This document shows positions 7,963 to 16,019 of a DNA stretch of 64,000 bases, piece after piece. The notes under the pieces are model-generated. The model did no database searches, was not told the origin of the DNA, and was given only the letters and a program-made list of their open reading frames with translations. Position 1 is the first letter of the stretch. The number at the start of each line of letters is the position of its first letter. Origin of the DNA: Candidatus Aenigmatarchaeota archaeon. GTDB lineage: Archaea > Aenigmatarchaeota > Aenigmatarchaeia > CG10238-14 > SCSR01. The translations under genes were made by a program, and so were the position numbers. The stretch lies in NCBI GenBank assembly GCA_030615205.1, contig JAUWZS010000001.1, positions 335,492 to 399,491 of the forward strand. Reading direction: 5' to 3'.

Positions 7963-8007
7963 AAAGTAAATTATAGGAACAAAAATCTTATATGATTCTA
8001 TTTTAAC

Positions 8008-8361
8008 CTATTCTGTAATGTAAAAATGTAATTTCTCTAAAAGTCTTCTAACTTCCTCTTTTCTTTCGGGTAGGGTTATTACAACATCACGAAAATACTT
8101 ACCTTTTCCCTGCGTTCCTCTTTCAACGTTGAAGGTTGCAAATCTATCAGAATGATCCAAATACCTATCAATATAATCTTTAATAGACTCGTCTACACCA
8201 ACATGAGATACTAAATCCTTAATATCACTGCTAATACCATCTTCCAGAAGCGGTTTCAACATCTTTTTCTCATGGGCGCTGAAGAAAAAATATCGTTTAT
8301 CATTTAAGACCTCGGCAACATATTCTTCGATTCTTTTGTGGATTAAATTAACTACAGCCAT
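8008..8361 (-). CDS. Hypothetical 117-aa protein
   Basis: No family recognised. It is mostly helical by composition, with charged N-terminal and C-terminal helices (LIHKRIEEYVAEVLND; ERKEEVRRLLEKLHFYITE) and a central segment GTQGKGKYFRDVVITLPE that could be a beta hairpin. No signal peptide or membrane helix. It is convergent with the winged-helix gene and separate from the phosphatase gene. The frame is clean and the composition protein-like, so it is probably real. Confidence 0.5.
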   Translation of the reverse strand: MAVVNLIHKRIEEYVAEVLNDKRYFFFSAHEKKMLKPLLEDGISSDIKDLVSHVGVDESIKDYIDRYLDHSDRFATFNVERGTQGKGKYFRDVVITLPERKEEVRRLLEKLHFYITE

Positions 8362-8476
8362 GTGACCACGATACTAAAGAAGTGGATAATAAAACTTAAA
8401 TCCCTATTGCACGAGCCTCGGAATTGCATCTAACTGAGAACAAAAATTTCTCTGATAGTAATTCGCGTCCTTTATG

Positions 8477-9241
8477 CTAATCACTTTTCTTTATGATTTC
8501 AAGGATTTTGTTATGGATTTTACCATTGGAGAAAACAGCATCGCTTCTTACAGGCTTCCAGGCCTTTCCTTTAAAATCTGTGACTTTCCCGCCAGCTTCT
8601 GAAACTAGCATGGCCCCGGCAGTAGCATCCCAAGGTTCGACTTGTGTAACAATAAAAGCATCAGCACGGCCGCAGGCGACCCACGCACACTCTAATGACC
8701 CAGCACCTAATTTACGCAAGTCCTTTATTTTCGGTTGTATGTTTGCATTGATCCTGCTCATCCGCAGGTTGCCGCCAGTAGCCTCGCACCACACAACATA
8801 ACTTTTCTCTAAGCTCGCAACATCGGACACATGTACGGCTTTTCCATTCAACAGCGCGCCGCTCCCTTCTTCAGCTACGAAAAGTTCTTTGAGAAACGGC
8901 GCATAAGCAACACCAAGTATCGGTTTGTTATGATGCACCAGAGCAATAGATACAGCAAAGAACGGGTTGCCAACAGCGAAATTGCTGCTGCCGTCCAATG
9001 AATCAACTATCCAAGTAAAATCTGACTTTTTATCCTTGAGACCGCTTTCCTCAGCCAGTATGTTGTAATCAGGGAACTTTTTGCTCAGGCTGTCAACAAG
9101 CATCTTGTCTGACATCTTGTCGTATTTTGTGACAATCTCTTTTGTCGTGCCTCTTAATCTAAAAAGATCAGAATCCTTGCGGAAATTTTCAAGCAGGAAC
9201 TTTCCGGCTTTTTCGGAAAGTTCAATTATGAATTTTTTCAT
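8477..9241 (-). CDS. Inositol monophosphatase / fructose-1,6-bisphosphatase family phosphatase
   Basis: The start is taken at 9241 (MKKFIIELSEKAGKFLLENF), which fits the family N terminus; the longer ORF would overlap the upstream gene. Metal-binding motifs: LAEESG (Glu), VDSLDGSSNF (the DPIDGT motif with Ser-Leu in place of Pro-Ile) and EPWDATAGAMLVSEAGG near the C terminus. About 254 aa, normal length. Archaeal members often dephosphorylate both inositol-1-phosphate and fructose-1,6-bisphosphate, so the substrate is not settled. It follows the HTH-membrane regulator on the same strand, possibly as an operon. Confidence 0.9.
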   Translation of the reverse strand: MKKFIIELSEKAGKFLLENFRKDSDLFRLRGTTKEIVTKYDKMSDKMLVDSLSKKFPDYNILAEESGLKDKKSDFTWIVDSLDGSSNFAVGNPFFAVSIALVHHNKPILGVAYAPFLKELFVAEEGSGALLNGKAVHVSDVASLEKSYVVWCEATGGNLRMSRINANIQPKIKDLRKLGAGSLECAWVACGRADAFIVTQVEPWDATAGAMLVSEAGGKVTDFKGKAWKPVRSDAVFSNGKIHNKILEIIKKSD

Positions 9242-9275
9242 ATTATAATCTTGCTGTAATGCAGATATAAAAAGA

Positions 9276-10043
9276 TTAATAACCACTTTCTGTCATGTTG
9301 ACTAATTCGGCAACAGCTGCAGCATGGCCTTCTTCTGAAATATTCAAAGCTGGCTGAATGTCCTGTTCAACCTCAGGTGTTTTAGTGACCATATTCTCTA
9401 AGATCGCTGTATGTTTTGCTGTGGACTCACTGAGGATTTCCAATGTCGGGATTATGTATTCTTTATTTTGCTTTGCTATCTCAATTTCTTTTTTCGCTTG
9501 AGTTATCTCAGCTTCATAATCATCCATTATATCTTTTACACGACCAATTTCTTCCCTCTCGACAATAGTTTTCGCCTCTTCTAATCTCTCTTCTGCATAT
9601 TGGATGTGTAATTTCGCCTTTTCCAGATTGTTTGTGGTTACGTGCAATTGGAATGCTTCTAGACTTCGATCCAATCCGTACAACCAATGGCCAGGATAAG
9701 CATCAACAGAAAACAGATACCAACTGCTTACAAAAGCGAAGAAGGCAACTGCAAACACAAAAACAAATCTGTAAGATGTCGGATGAACTATCCTTTTTCC
9801 AGGTTTTGTTAACCTGTAATATATCCATTTTTTCCCAGGTCTTTCAACCCTTTCAACCAGTTCTGATTTCTTTAGAACGTTTAGATGTTCGGAGACTGTT
9901 GTCACGTGTTTACCTAATTTACGTGATAGTTCAGAAGCGGTCATAGGCCTGTTTCCAAGATTTTTAAGGATATCAGTTCTCGTGTCTACTGTGAGAGTCT
10001 TCAATAATTTCTTGGATATCTTTAAATTCTCCTCGTCTTCCAT
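9276..10043 (-). CDS. ArsR-type HTH fused to a membrane helix and an external DUF5667-like domain
   Basis: A 255-aa protein. Residues ~1-85 form an ArsR-like winged helix (MTASELSRKLGKHVTTVSEHLNVL; a KKWIYYRLT wing). One transmembrane helix follows (~93-112, FVFVFAVAFFAFVSSWYLF). The outer part (GHWLYGLDRSLEAFQLH, then long Glu/Lys helices) resembles DUF5667. This is a one-component membrane regulator: the DNA-binding head is inside and the sensor outside. The divergent neighbour at 10157 is a secreted protein, a natural target. A similar design occurs at 58474. Confidence 0.8.
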   Translation of the reverse strand: MEDEENLKISKKLLKTLTVDTRTDILKNLGNRPMTASELSRKLGKHVTTVSEHLNVLKKSELVERVERPGKKWIYYRLTKPGKRIVHPTSYRFVFVFAVAFFAFVSSWYLFSVDAYPGHWLYGLDRSLEAFQLHVTTNNLEKAKLHIQYAEERLEEAKTIVEREEIGRVKDIMDDYEAEITQAKKEIEIAKQNKEYIIPTLEILSESTAKHTAILENMVTKTPEVEQDIQPALNISEEGHAAAVAELVNMTESGY

Positions 10044-10156
10044 GATTATCAGTTATTTAGCATAAATTTATAAGCTTTCAAAGATTTAGGGCGGCGACCA
10101 TAAATTTTCCTACCAATTAAAAACTGTTGACTCCTCAGTTTTTTTCAGGTGATGAA

Positions 10157-10963
10157 ATGAATAAGAAAATAATAGCAATAGCAATGGCTATTCTGCTTAG
10201 TGGTACAGGACTAGCAACAATAGCATTGGCACAGCAACAAGAAGGATATACAGGAAGTGGATGGTTTATACCTGACATTTGGCCTGAGCCTCCTGTAAGA
10301 CCAATATACCCAGAAATTACACTCGCTTACGGAGTCGGTCTAAATAAACTTAGCATGGAAACAGAACCAATTGGTTTTATCGAACTAAGATATGGTGACG
10401 TAACAACCATTGAGATTCTGCCTGGGGATGTAGACAGGGATTGTGATGTGGACAATGACGATCTTAGACTATTCCAAGCATCCTATGGAAAATCTAGAGG
10501 ACAATCAGGTTACAACACAAATGCTGATTTCAACGGAGATGGTAAGGTAAACTATGAAGACCTCTTAATCTTGGCGAAAAACTACGGAAAAACTTGCCCT
10601 ACTCCCGTCCCACCTATGCCGGCAACAATAAGCTACTTGATTGTGGGTAACGACGTTTACAAGATGACAAAGATATACGAGAGATATGATTGGGATACTA
10701 GAACGAAAATATATCAGTACAAGGCTGAGAACGGAATTGTAATGACAGCTATAGTACAACATAATCTAGAAGGGACTGTGAGTATTTCCGCTGAGTTTGG
10801 GGAGTATTTAATAACATTCCAACCTATGTACAAGCACGGCCCTAGGATTGCGGCAGAAGAAGAACCCGTAATAGCATCAGGACTAATGAAAACACTAGGT
10901 GAAGAAATAGACATAGACATACAGGGTATACCGTCAGGACAAATAACAGAATGGCTTGAATAA
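10157..10963 (+). CDS. Secreted protein with dockerin-type repeats
   Basis: The ATG at 10157 is preferred over the TTG at 10127: it has AGGTGA just upstream and begins a signal peptide (MNKKIIAIAMAILLSGTGLATIALA). Residues ~95-150 carry two Ca-binding dockerin-like repeats (DVDRDCDVDNDDLRLF and DFNGDGKVNYEDLLIL). The N- and C-terminal parts are not recognised. Dockerins bind cohesin modules; in archaea they occur on surface proteins without cellulosomes. No cohesin gene is evident here. The gene is divergent from a membrane-tethered HTH regulator that may control it. Confidence 0.8.
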   Translation: MNKKIIAIAMAILLSGTGLATIALAQQQEGYTGSGWFIPDIWPEPPVRPIYPEITLAYGVGLNKLSMETEPIGFIELRYGDVTTIEILPGDVDRDCDVDNDDLRLFQASYGKSRGQSGYNTNADFNGDGKVNYEDLLILAKNYGKTCPTPVPPMPATISYLIVGNDVYKMTKIYERYDWDTRTKIYQYKAENGIVMTAIVQHNLEGTVSISAEFGEYLITFQPMYKHGPRIAAEEEPVIASGLMKTLGEEIDIDIQGIPSGQITEWLE

Positions 10964-10992
10964 AGCCATTTCCTTTTTTCTTTCTTTTTTTT
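10951..10992 (+). terminator. Hairpin plus T-run terminator overlapping the stop codon
   Basis: ATGGCTT and AAGCCAT form a 7-bp stem around a 5-base loop, with the TAA stop (10961-10963) at the edge of the loop. A T-rich run (TTTTTTCTTTCTTTTTTTT) follows. It ends the secreted-protein gene. Archaeal terminators need only the T-run; the hairpin may stabilise the 3' end. Confidence 0.65.
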
Positions 10993-11065
10993 GCTTACGC
11001 GATCTTCATTGTGGCAGAGATATAAAAATAAAAATAATAAAAGCTTCTAAAAAAGTAAAAAGAAT

Positions 11066-11836
11066 ATGGCAATCAAATTCATAACTGATTATCCGGCTCT
11101 GCTTATCTCAGATAGAAAACATGGAAAGATTTTGGTAATTGCAGATTTACATCTAGGCATAGAGCACCAGTTGTATCAAGAAGGTATAACAATCGCACCG
11201 CAAGCCGAGCGGTTCAAAAAAACAATTGGCGAACTGCTAAAGATGACAAAAGCGAAGAAGCTCGTGATACTCGGGGATTTGAAGCACAAGGTGCCTGGAA
11301 TAAGCTTTCGTGAATTGAAAGAACTTCCTAAGTTGGTTGACTACTTGACAAAAAAAGTGCATGTTGTGCTAACAAAAGGAAACCATGATGTAGAATTAAA
11401 GGAAATCTCTGAAAGCATAGAAGTTCATGGAAGCCACGGCTTTTCAATCGGCTCGTATGGATTTTTCCACGGGCACGCATGGCCGAGCGAAGAATTGCTG
11501 GGCTGCGATCATCTATTTACAGCACACATACATCCGACTGTTGAGTTTGTGGACGATTTTGGCTTTCGCATTGTTGAAAAAGTTTGGGTGAAAGGACAGC
11601 TTGACGAAAAAGTCGTAAGGAAAAAATATAAAATTAAAAATAAAAAAGAAAAAATTGGAAAAATGGAAACGATAATATTCCCTTCTTTTAATCCGATAAT
11701 CAGCGGTGTGCCGTTGAATTCCAAGAGGAAAAAATACATCGGACCTATTCTTACTTCTGGTGCATTGAATTTGAACAAATCAGAAGCGTATATGCTCGAT
11801 GGGACGAGATTGGGAAAAATAAAAAAGATTAAATAA
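11066..11836 (+). CDS. Archaeal metallophosphoesterase (calcineurin-like)
   Basis: A 256-aa phosphoesterase. All metal-ligand blocks are present: IADLHLG (D-x-H), LGDLKH (G-D), KGNHD (GNHD), FFHGHAWP (H-x-H) and FTAHIHP. It matches the archaeal single-domain family related to the MJ0037-type proteins, whose substrate is generally unassigned. The C-terminal ~70 residues include a Lys-rich linker and the segment FPSFNPIISG, which recurs in this family. It is convergent with infB, with 6 bases between the stop codons. Confidence 0.88.
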   Translation: MAIKFITDYPALLISDRKHGKILVIADLHLGIEHQLYQEGITIAPQAERFKKTIGELLKMTKAKKLVILGDLKHKVPGISFRELKELPKLVDYLTKKVHVVLTKGNHDVELKEISESIEVHGSHGFSIGSYGFFHGHAWPSEELLGCDHLFTAHIHPTVEFVDDFGFRIVEKVWVKGQLDEKVVRKKYKIKNKKEKIGKMETIIFPSFNPIISGVPLNSKRKKYIGPILTSGALNLNKSEAYMLDGTRLGKIKKIK

Positions 11837-11842
11837 AAACTT

Positions 11843-13576
11843 CTAAATTTCTTCCAATAATTCTTTTTCATCAGCGTTTAACTTTTCCTGGATTTCCTTC
11901 AGCAGAGCTTTATCGTTTGCTGTTAGATGCGAGATGAGTATGTCATTTTCGAATATATGTCTGCCTGCTATCGGTTCGTTCATGCTTATTGCGATTTTGT
12001 CTTTTGTTGTTGCGCTGTCGATGCCTTTTCCTTCGCGCTGTATTTCTTTTACTTCTCCGATGATTTTGTTGTCTTTTTTCAGTCGCACGCCTTTTTTCAA
12101 ATAGCCGGCCATCACTTCTACACCTACTATACAGGGTTTGCTCGCGCGGAATATGCAACCTTTCAATAACTTCAGTTTAACCGGCCGCACAGCACGATCG
12201 AGCTTTTCTTGCAGCTCGCGTTCTTTGCGTTCGTATCTCCATTCCTTGTAGCCTTCAATTATTTTATAAATTATTTTGCTGTGGAAGATTGTGATTTTCA
12301 GGTCTTTTGCAAGCTCTTCCGCATCTGAAAGTGTGCGTACGTTGAACGCAAGAATTATTTTTTTCAGGTCGTCTTTGACGTTCTGCGCTTCGATGACATC
12401 TTGCTTGTTCACGTGACCGACTTCTGCTTTTCTTATCGGTATTGCCTCTTCTGTAAGCATCTTTATCATTGCCTCAAGCCCGCCGAGCGTATCTGCTTTG
12501 ACAATAATGCCATCTATACCCTTGACGAATTCCACTTGCTCAACGTCTTTTTGCACTTCTGCTTTTGCTGCGTCGATTGCGGCTTCGTCGCACACAGCTA
12601 TTATCGGCGATCCTGCGATTACTTGCTCTAAGTCAGGCGCAGCGATTTTTATTCCGGCAGCTGCACGCACCTCGCGCACAGAATCGAACTGTTTTTCCAC
12701 TCGCAATTCTTTTAACGGTTTTGGTCTGAGCAATGCCTTAACTTTTCTGATGATGGGCTCTTTGCCGCCAATAACTATGTAATCCCCTTTCCTAACAGTT
12801 CCGTCATATACAATTACATCAATAGTTGTCCCAAATCCGCGTGCATCTTTTACTTCAAGAACAGTGCCTTTGCACATATCTGAGAGCTGTAATTTATCTT
12901 TCAAGAATTGTTGAGCCAATCCTGCCAAAACCATAAGTAAGTCAGCTAGTCCTTCACCACTTATGCCCGATGTCGGTACTATAGCCACTCGCTTTGTAAA
13001 ATCCTCAGCTTTTTCAAAACGGTCGTAACGGTCAGCATCAAATCCTCGTTCAGCCAATTGTCCAGCGATGTTGTAAATTTTAGTTTCCACATCTTTTTTT
13101 ACATCATCTCGTTGTTCAGCAAAGCTCTCCAGAAAACTTTTGTTTTCATTCGGTCTCCACCCAGGAACTCTGTCGATCTTAGTAGCTGCAACTACAAACG
13201 GTGTTTTAAACTGTTTTAAGATTGTCAAAGACTCATCAGTCTGGACTTGGAACCCTTCATTAATATCAATAACAAGAATAACGATATCTGCTACTGCACC
13301 GCCTCTTTTTCTTAATGTTATGAACGCAGCATGACCAGGCGAATCGATTATCAAAAATCCAGGGATTGTAAGTTTAATTTTCATTTTATCCAAAAGGCTA
13401 CCGCATATTTTTTTGACAGTTCCGATTGGTATATTGGTGGCTCCAATCGACTGGGTAATCCCTCCAGCTTCGGCTAACTGAACAGCACTACCTCTAATTT
13501 TATCCAACAGCGTGGTCTTGCCCGAGTCTATATGCCCTAGCACAGCTATTATTGGGGAGCGGATTTTTTCTTTCAT
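11843..13576 (-). CDS. infB: Translation initiation factor aIF5B (IF2-like GTPase)
   Basis: Start set to 13576 (MKEKIRSPIIAVLGHIDSGKT); the upstream 15 codons in the ORF track do not resemble the family. G1 is GHIDSGKT, G2 lies in GGITQSIGATNI, G3 is DSPGHAAF and G4 is TKIDR. Domains II, III and the C-terminal IF2 domain follow, including MAGYLKKGV and HIFENDILISHLT. About 577 aa, the normal archaeal length, and no intein is seen in the G domain. The factor promotes subunit joining and placement of initiator tRNA. It is divergent from the orphan gene at 13653. Confidence 0.96.
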   Translation of the reverse strand: MKEKIRSPIIAVLGHIDSGKTTLLDKIRGSAVQLAEAGGITQSIGATNIPIGTVKKICGSLLDKMKIKLTIPGFLIIDSPGHAAFITLRKRGGAVADIVILVIDINEGFQVQTDESLTILKQFKTPFVVAATKIDRVPGWRPNENKSFLESFAEQRDDVKKDVETKIYNIAGQLAERGFDADRYDRFEKAEDFTKRVAIVPTSGISGEGLADLLMVLAGLAQQFLKDKLQLSDMCKGTVLEVKDARGFGTTIDVIVYDGTVRKGDYIVIGGKEPIIRKVKALLRPKPLKELRVEKQFDSVREVRAAAGIKIAAPDLEQVIAGSPIIAVCDEAAIDAAKAEVQKDVEQVEFVKGIDGIIVKADTLGGLEAMIKMLTEEAIPIRKAEVGHVNKQDVIEAQNVKDDLKKIILAFNVRTLSDAEELAKDLKITIFHSKIIYKIIEGYKEWRYERKERELQEKLDRAVRPVKLKLLKGCIFRASKPCIVGVEVMAGYLKKGVRLKKDNKIIGEVKEIQREGKGIDSATTKDKIAISMNEPIAGRHIFENDILISHLTANDKALLKEIQEKLNADEKELLEEI

Positions 13577-13652
13577 ATTAAACACCAAGCGACCTTGATC
13601 ACTATACGATAAAGTAATCAATTTTAAGTATTATAAATCATTACTGATAATT

Positions 13653-14075
13653 ATGATAACGATGCAAGAAATAGAACCTATTGCGGTTTGTTTGGCGACT
13701 CAGCAGCTTTTTGACAAGCGTTTCAGGTCCAATTTCGGCGATAACCTACTTTTGCGCGACAGGGATGTAAAACTCGAGCCGGCTTTGGTAAAAATAAAGC
13801 GTGAGCTTAATTCAAGCATGACCGAGCAAAGATACCTGCAGGGCCATAAAATGAACATAATCAACAACATAGACAGGATATTGGCGCTTGCAACAAGATA
13901 CGCTTCTATGGATCTGCGAGTGGTAGAGTCGATAGTGACAAGCGGGAAAGAAATTATAAAAAAAGTGATTGCAGCTGGGAGCTTTGATGAAATTGGAAAT
14001 ATGGAAGGGATGTTCAAAAGCCAGATAACACTTCCGGTTTATGAGCTTTTTACAGAAAAATCAAAACGAAAGTAA
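13653..14075 (+). CDS. Hypothetical helical 140-aa protein
   Basis: No family recognised. It is helix-rich with no signal or membrane segment; there is one Cys near the N terminus and a basic C-terminal end (TEKSKRK). It is divergent from infB across about 75 bases that contain a TATA-like TTTAAGTATTATAAA about 25 bases before the ATG. The small coiled-coil ORF at 14128 follows on the same strand, so the two may be co-transcribed. Confidence 0.55.
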   Translation: MITMQEIEPIAVCLATQQLFDKRFRSNFGDNLLLRDRDVKLEPALVKIKRELNSSMTEQRYLQGHKMNIINNIDRILALATRYASMDLRVVESIVTSGKEIIKKVIAAGSFDEIGNMEGMFKSQITLPVYELFTEKSKRK

Positions 14076-14127
14076 TAGGAAAATAATAGTATAGTAGTAT
14101 AGTTGTTGGAAAAAAGGGTTGTTGAAA

Positions 14128-14298
14128 ATGAGGGCTGAAGATATAGAAGAAGAAGTGGAAAAATTAAAGTCGAGAAAGGTAGAGCTTACCAATAGAATGA
14201 ATATGACCACAAGTTTTGATGATAAAGAAGAGTTAAAGCAGGATATAGGCAGGATAACAGCGCAGATAGATTTGCTTGAGAAACTAAAGGCGAAGTGA
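14128..14298 (+). CDS. Small coiled-coil protein (56 aa)
   Basis: Too short for the ORF track. It reads MRAEDIEEEVEKLKSRKV... and ends ...AQIDLLEKLKAK. Heptad-like spacing of Leu/Ile/Val between Glu/Lys pairs suggests a two-helix antiparallel coiled coil with a central turn around MNMTTSFDD. It lies 52 bases after the orphan gene on the same strand. No function can be assigned. Confidence 0.5.
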   Translation: MRAEDIEEEVEKLKSRKVELTNRMNMTTSFDDKEELKQDIGRITAQIDLLEKLKAK

Positions 14299-14366
14299 CG
14301 AATTATTGCTGATAACAAGATAAACCAATAAGAATTTAAGTTTTAATTCTGATTTCATTTGATAAA

Positions 14367-15014
14367 GTGAATCAAATGACAGTCATACAACAGCAAGAAT
14401 TAACAGAAGAATTACTCGAAAAAGTGAGAATTTTTGTTGATAGTGACGCACTTGCTTTTTTTGATGTGCCAAGAAAACCTTTTTTCAGAAGAGCAACAGA
14501 TGTTGCGAAATTAGAAAACAACTACTTTCATACAGTTCTTGATAGGTGGTCTTATGCTCAAAAAGTCAATTTTTCGGTTGAGAAGTATAAAGTTCATTAT
14601 TTTACAATTGGTGATTACGCAAGTCCTTTTTGTACCGTGTCTGTTACTGGTCCATGTATTGTATATTGTGCATATACGACTGGAGAAGATGGAGGAATTA
14701 AGTCTTCTGGAGTTTATCACGCTTTTGTAACGCCTTCAGAAGAAGCTTTCCAGAAAAACTATTTCAAACTAATTGATACTGTTAGATCAAGACCTGGTGA
14801 AATAATTACAGTCAAAGTAGCTGGGCGTGAGTATAGTAGAGAATATTGCGAAGAAACCAAAAATAAGTTAATAAAACTTTTAGCTGTAAAAGATGTAAAA
14901 ATAAAACTTGAAAACATTTCACTTGGTGGACCAATCAGAATAATCGAATTTTATCCACAAACCGGTCAATTAGCCACCCGCTATTACAATGAGAAACAAA
15001 AAACTATAATTTAA
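14367..15014 (+). CDS. Hypothetical 215-aa protein
   Basis: Family not recognised. The sequence mixes helices at the N terminus with a strand-rich middle and no export signal. Cys residues occur in FCTVSVTGPCIVYCAYTTG, which also contains a Gly-Glu-Asp-Gly-Gly turn. Two starts are possible, GTG 14367 and ATG 14376; the ATG is the simpler choice. It stands alone between a small ORF and an HTH gene, ends in a T-rich stretch, and has normal AT-rich codon use. It probably encodes a real cytosolic protein. Confidence 0.55.
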   Translation: MNQMTVIQQQELTEELLEKVRIFVDSDALAFFDVPRKPFFRRATDVAKLENNYFHTVLDRWSYAQKVNFSVEKYKVHYFTIGDYASPFCTVSVTGPCIVYCAYTTGEDGGIKSSGVYHAFVTPSEEAFQKNYFKLIDTVRSRPGEIITVKVAGREYSREYCEETKNKLIKLLAVKDVKIKLENISLGGPIRIIEFYPQTGQLATRYYNEKQKTII

Positions 15015-15090
15015 TTTTTTTACTGGATATTGCCGATACCAAAATCTTTTTATTCTTCAATTTTGTATTAATTTGAAGTGAGTAAGATGG

Positions 15091-15414
15091 GTGAACGAGA
15101 AAAGCTTGCAATTGCAAAGAGCACAAGCTTCACAGCGGATATTAGAAGCTCTTTCTAGTCCTAGGTCTATACAACAGCTGCTGGAGCAAACGCAACTTCC
15201 ACAAAGAACTTTGCGATATCATTTGGCTATTCTAAGAAAACAGAACGTGATTAGCGAGAGATATACATTTTCTGACAGAAGAAGAAAAATAATTTTCATT
15301 AATAATGGTTCTAAGAAACGTCTTCTTGATAAGCTCGGTGTTGCTTCATCAGCTTTATCTGATTCTGGGTCCGTAAGGAGTGCATTGTTGTTCCCGGAAT
15401 GCTCAGCATGGTAG
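15091..15414 (+). CDS. Winged-helix regulator whose 3' end overlaps tRNA-Lys
   Basis: A 107-aa protein with GTG start. Residues ~14-75 form an ArsR/MarR-like HTH: RILEALSSPRSIQQLLEQTQLPQRTLRYHLAIL, then a wing (TFSDRRRKIIFINNG). The last ~16 codons run into the 5' exon, first intron and D arm of the tRNA-Lys gene on the same strand, so the C terminus is encoded by tRNA sequence. Either the natural stop was lost or the tRNA was placed there later. Its target is unknown. Confidence 0.65.
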   Translation: MNEKSLQLQRAQASQRILEALSSPRSIQQLLEQTQLPQRTLRYHLAILRKQNVISERYTFSDRRRKIIFINNGSKKRLLDKLGVASSALSDSGSVRSALLFPECSAW

Positions 15415-15522
15415 AGCAGGTGGCTTTTACAAATTGCCTGAAGCTCTTAACCGTGGAGAACAGAGGCGTGGAAATAACCTGGAGAAACCACTTGGTCACG
15501 GGTTCGAATCCCGTCGGACCCA
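15367..15522 (+). tRNA. tRNA-Lys (anticodon TTT) with two introns
   Basis: Acceptor GGGTCCG (15367-15373) pairs with CGGACCC (15515-15521); discriminator A. The D arm is GCTC..GAGC (15401-15417) and the T arm ACGGG-TTCGAAT-CCCGT. Intron 1 (15376-15400, 25 nt) lies between positions 9 and 10. It shows a full BHB: helix TCCG/CGGA, bulges TAA and ATG, and flanking helices GGG/CTC and GGAG/TTCC. Intron 2 (15430-15486, 57 nt) is at the canonical 37/38 site. The anticodon loop after splicing is CTTTTAA. The CCA end is not encoded. It lies 0.5 kb upstream of the class I LysRS gene. Confidence 0.93.
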
Positions 15523-15600
15523 TCAAAAAACAAAAGGAGATGAGAAAAATGAGAAGAGGTGAATTAGAAAAGATTTGATGGCGATAACATTGAAAGGTTT

Positions 15601-15966
15601 TTGTTAGAGCATAGAATATGTAGATTTGCCACTGCAAATGCTAGAGGTCAACCACACATTGTCCCAGTGTGGTATGTGTATGATGGTGAAAGTTTTTATA
15701 TCATTACAAACTATGGTACAAAAAAATATAGAAATCTGTTAGAAAATAATAGAGTAGCTCTTGCAATCGATGATTATCCGAGAAATGGTGATATTGAAGG
15801 GGTGTGTATTGTAGGAAGTTCTGAAATACTAGAAAGAGGTGATATATACAGATATGCACAAGGGCTTATACAAGAAAAATACTCAAACTGGAACAAATAT
15901 CAGCCATGGGGTGAAGGAAAAGTACCAATAATAAGAATAAAACCGAATGGATACTCAAGTTGGTAA
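15601..15966 (+). CDS. Pyridoxamine 5'-phosphate oxidase-like (FMN-binding split-barrel) protein, N terminus uncertain
   Basis: The conserved start of the family is visible: CRFATANARGQPHIVPVWYVYDGESFYIITNYGTKKYRNLLEN (quoted in part), typical of FMN/F420-binding split barrels. Only a TTG (15601) is available as start in this frame, yet coding similarity seems to reach further upstream (FDGDNIERF...). An ATG at 15550 opens MRRGELEKI in another frame and stops at TGA just there. So either the TTG is used or a 1-nt deletion breaks the gene. About 121 aa, with the usual C-terminal Trp/Pro-rich end. The substrate is unknown. Confidence 0.65.
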   Translation: MLEHRICRFATANARGQPHIVPVWYVYDGESFYIITNYGTKKYRNLLENNRVALAIDDYPRNGDIEGVCIVGSSEILERGDIYRYAQGLIQEKYSNWNKYQPWGEGKVPIIRIKPNGYSSW

Positions 15967-16019
15967 TTGAATGAAAAGTAAAAAATATCTTCATTAAAGT
16001 TAATTAATAAAGTGAGTGC

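Noticed and set aside
11843-13576. Intein in aIF5B
   Set aside because: The G domain motifs are uninterrupted and the length is normal.
13700-14017. 105-aa minus-strand ORF
   Set aside because: Shadow of the 13653 gene on the opposite strand with hydrophobic, low-complexity translation.
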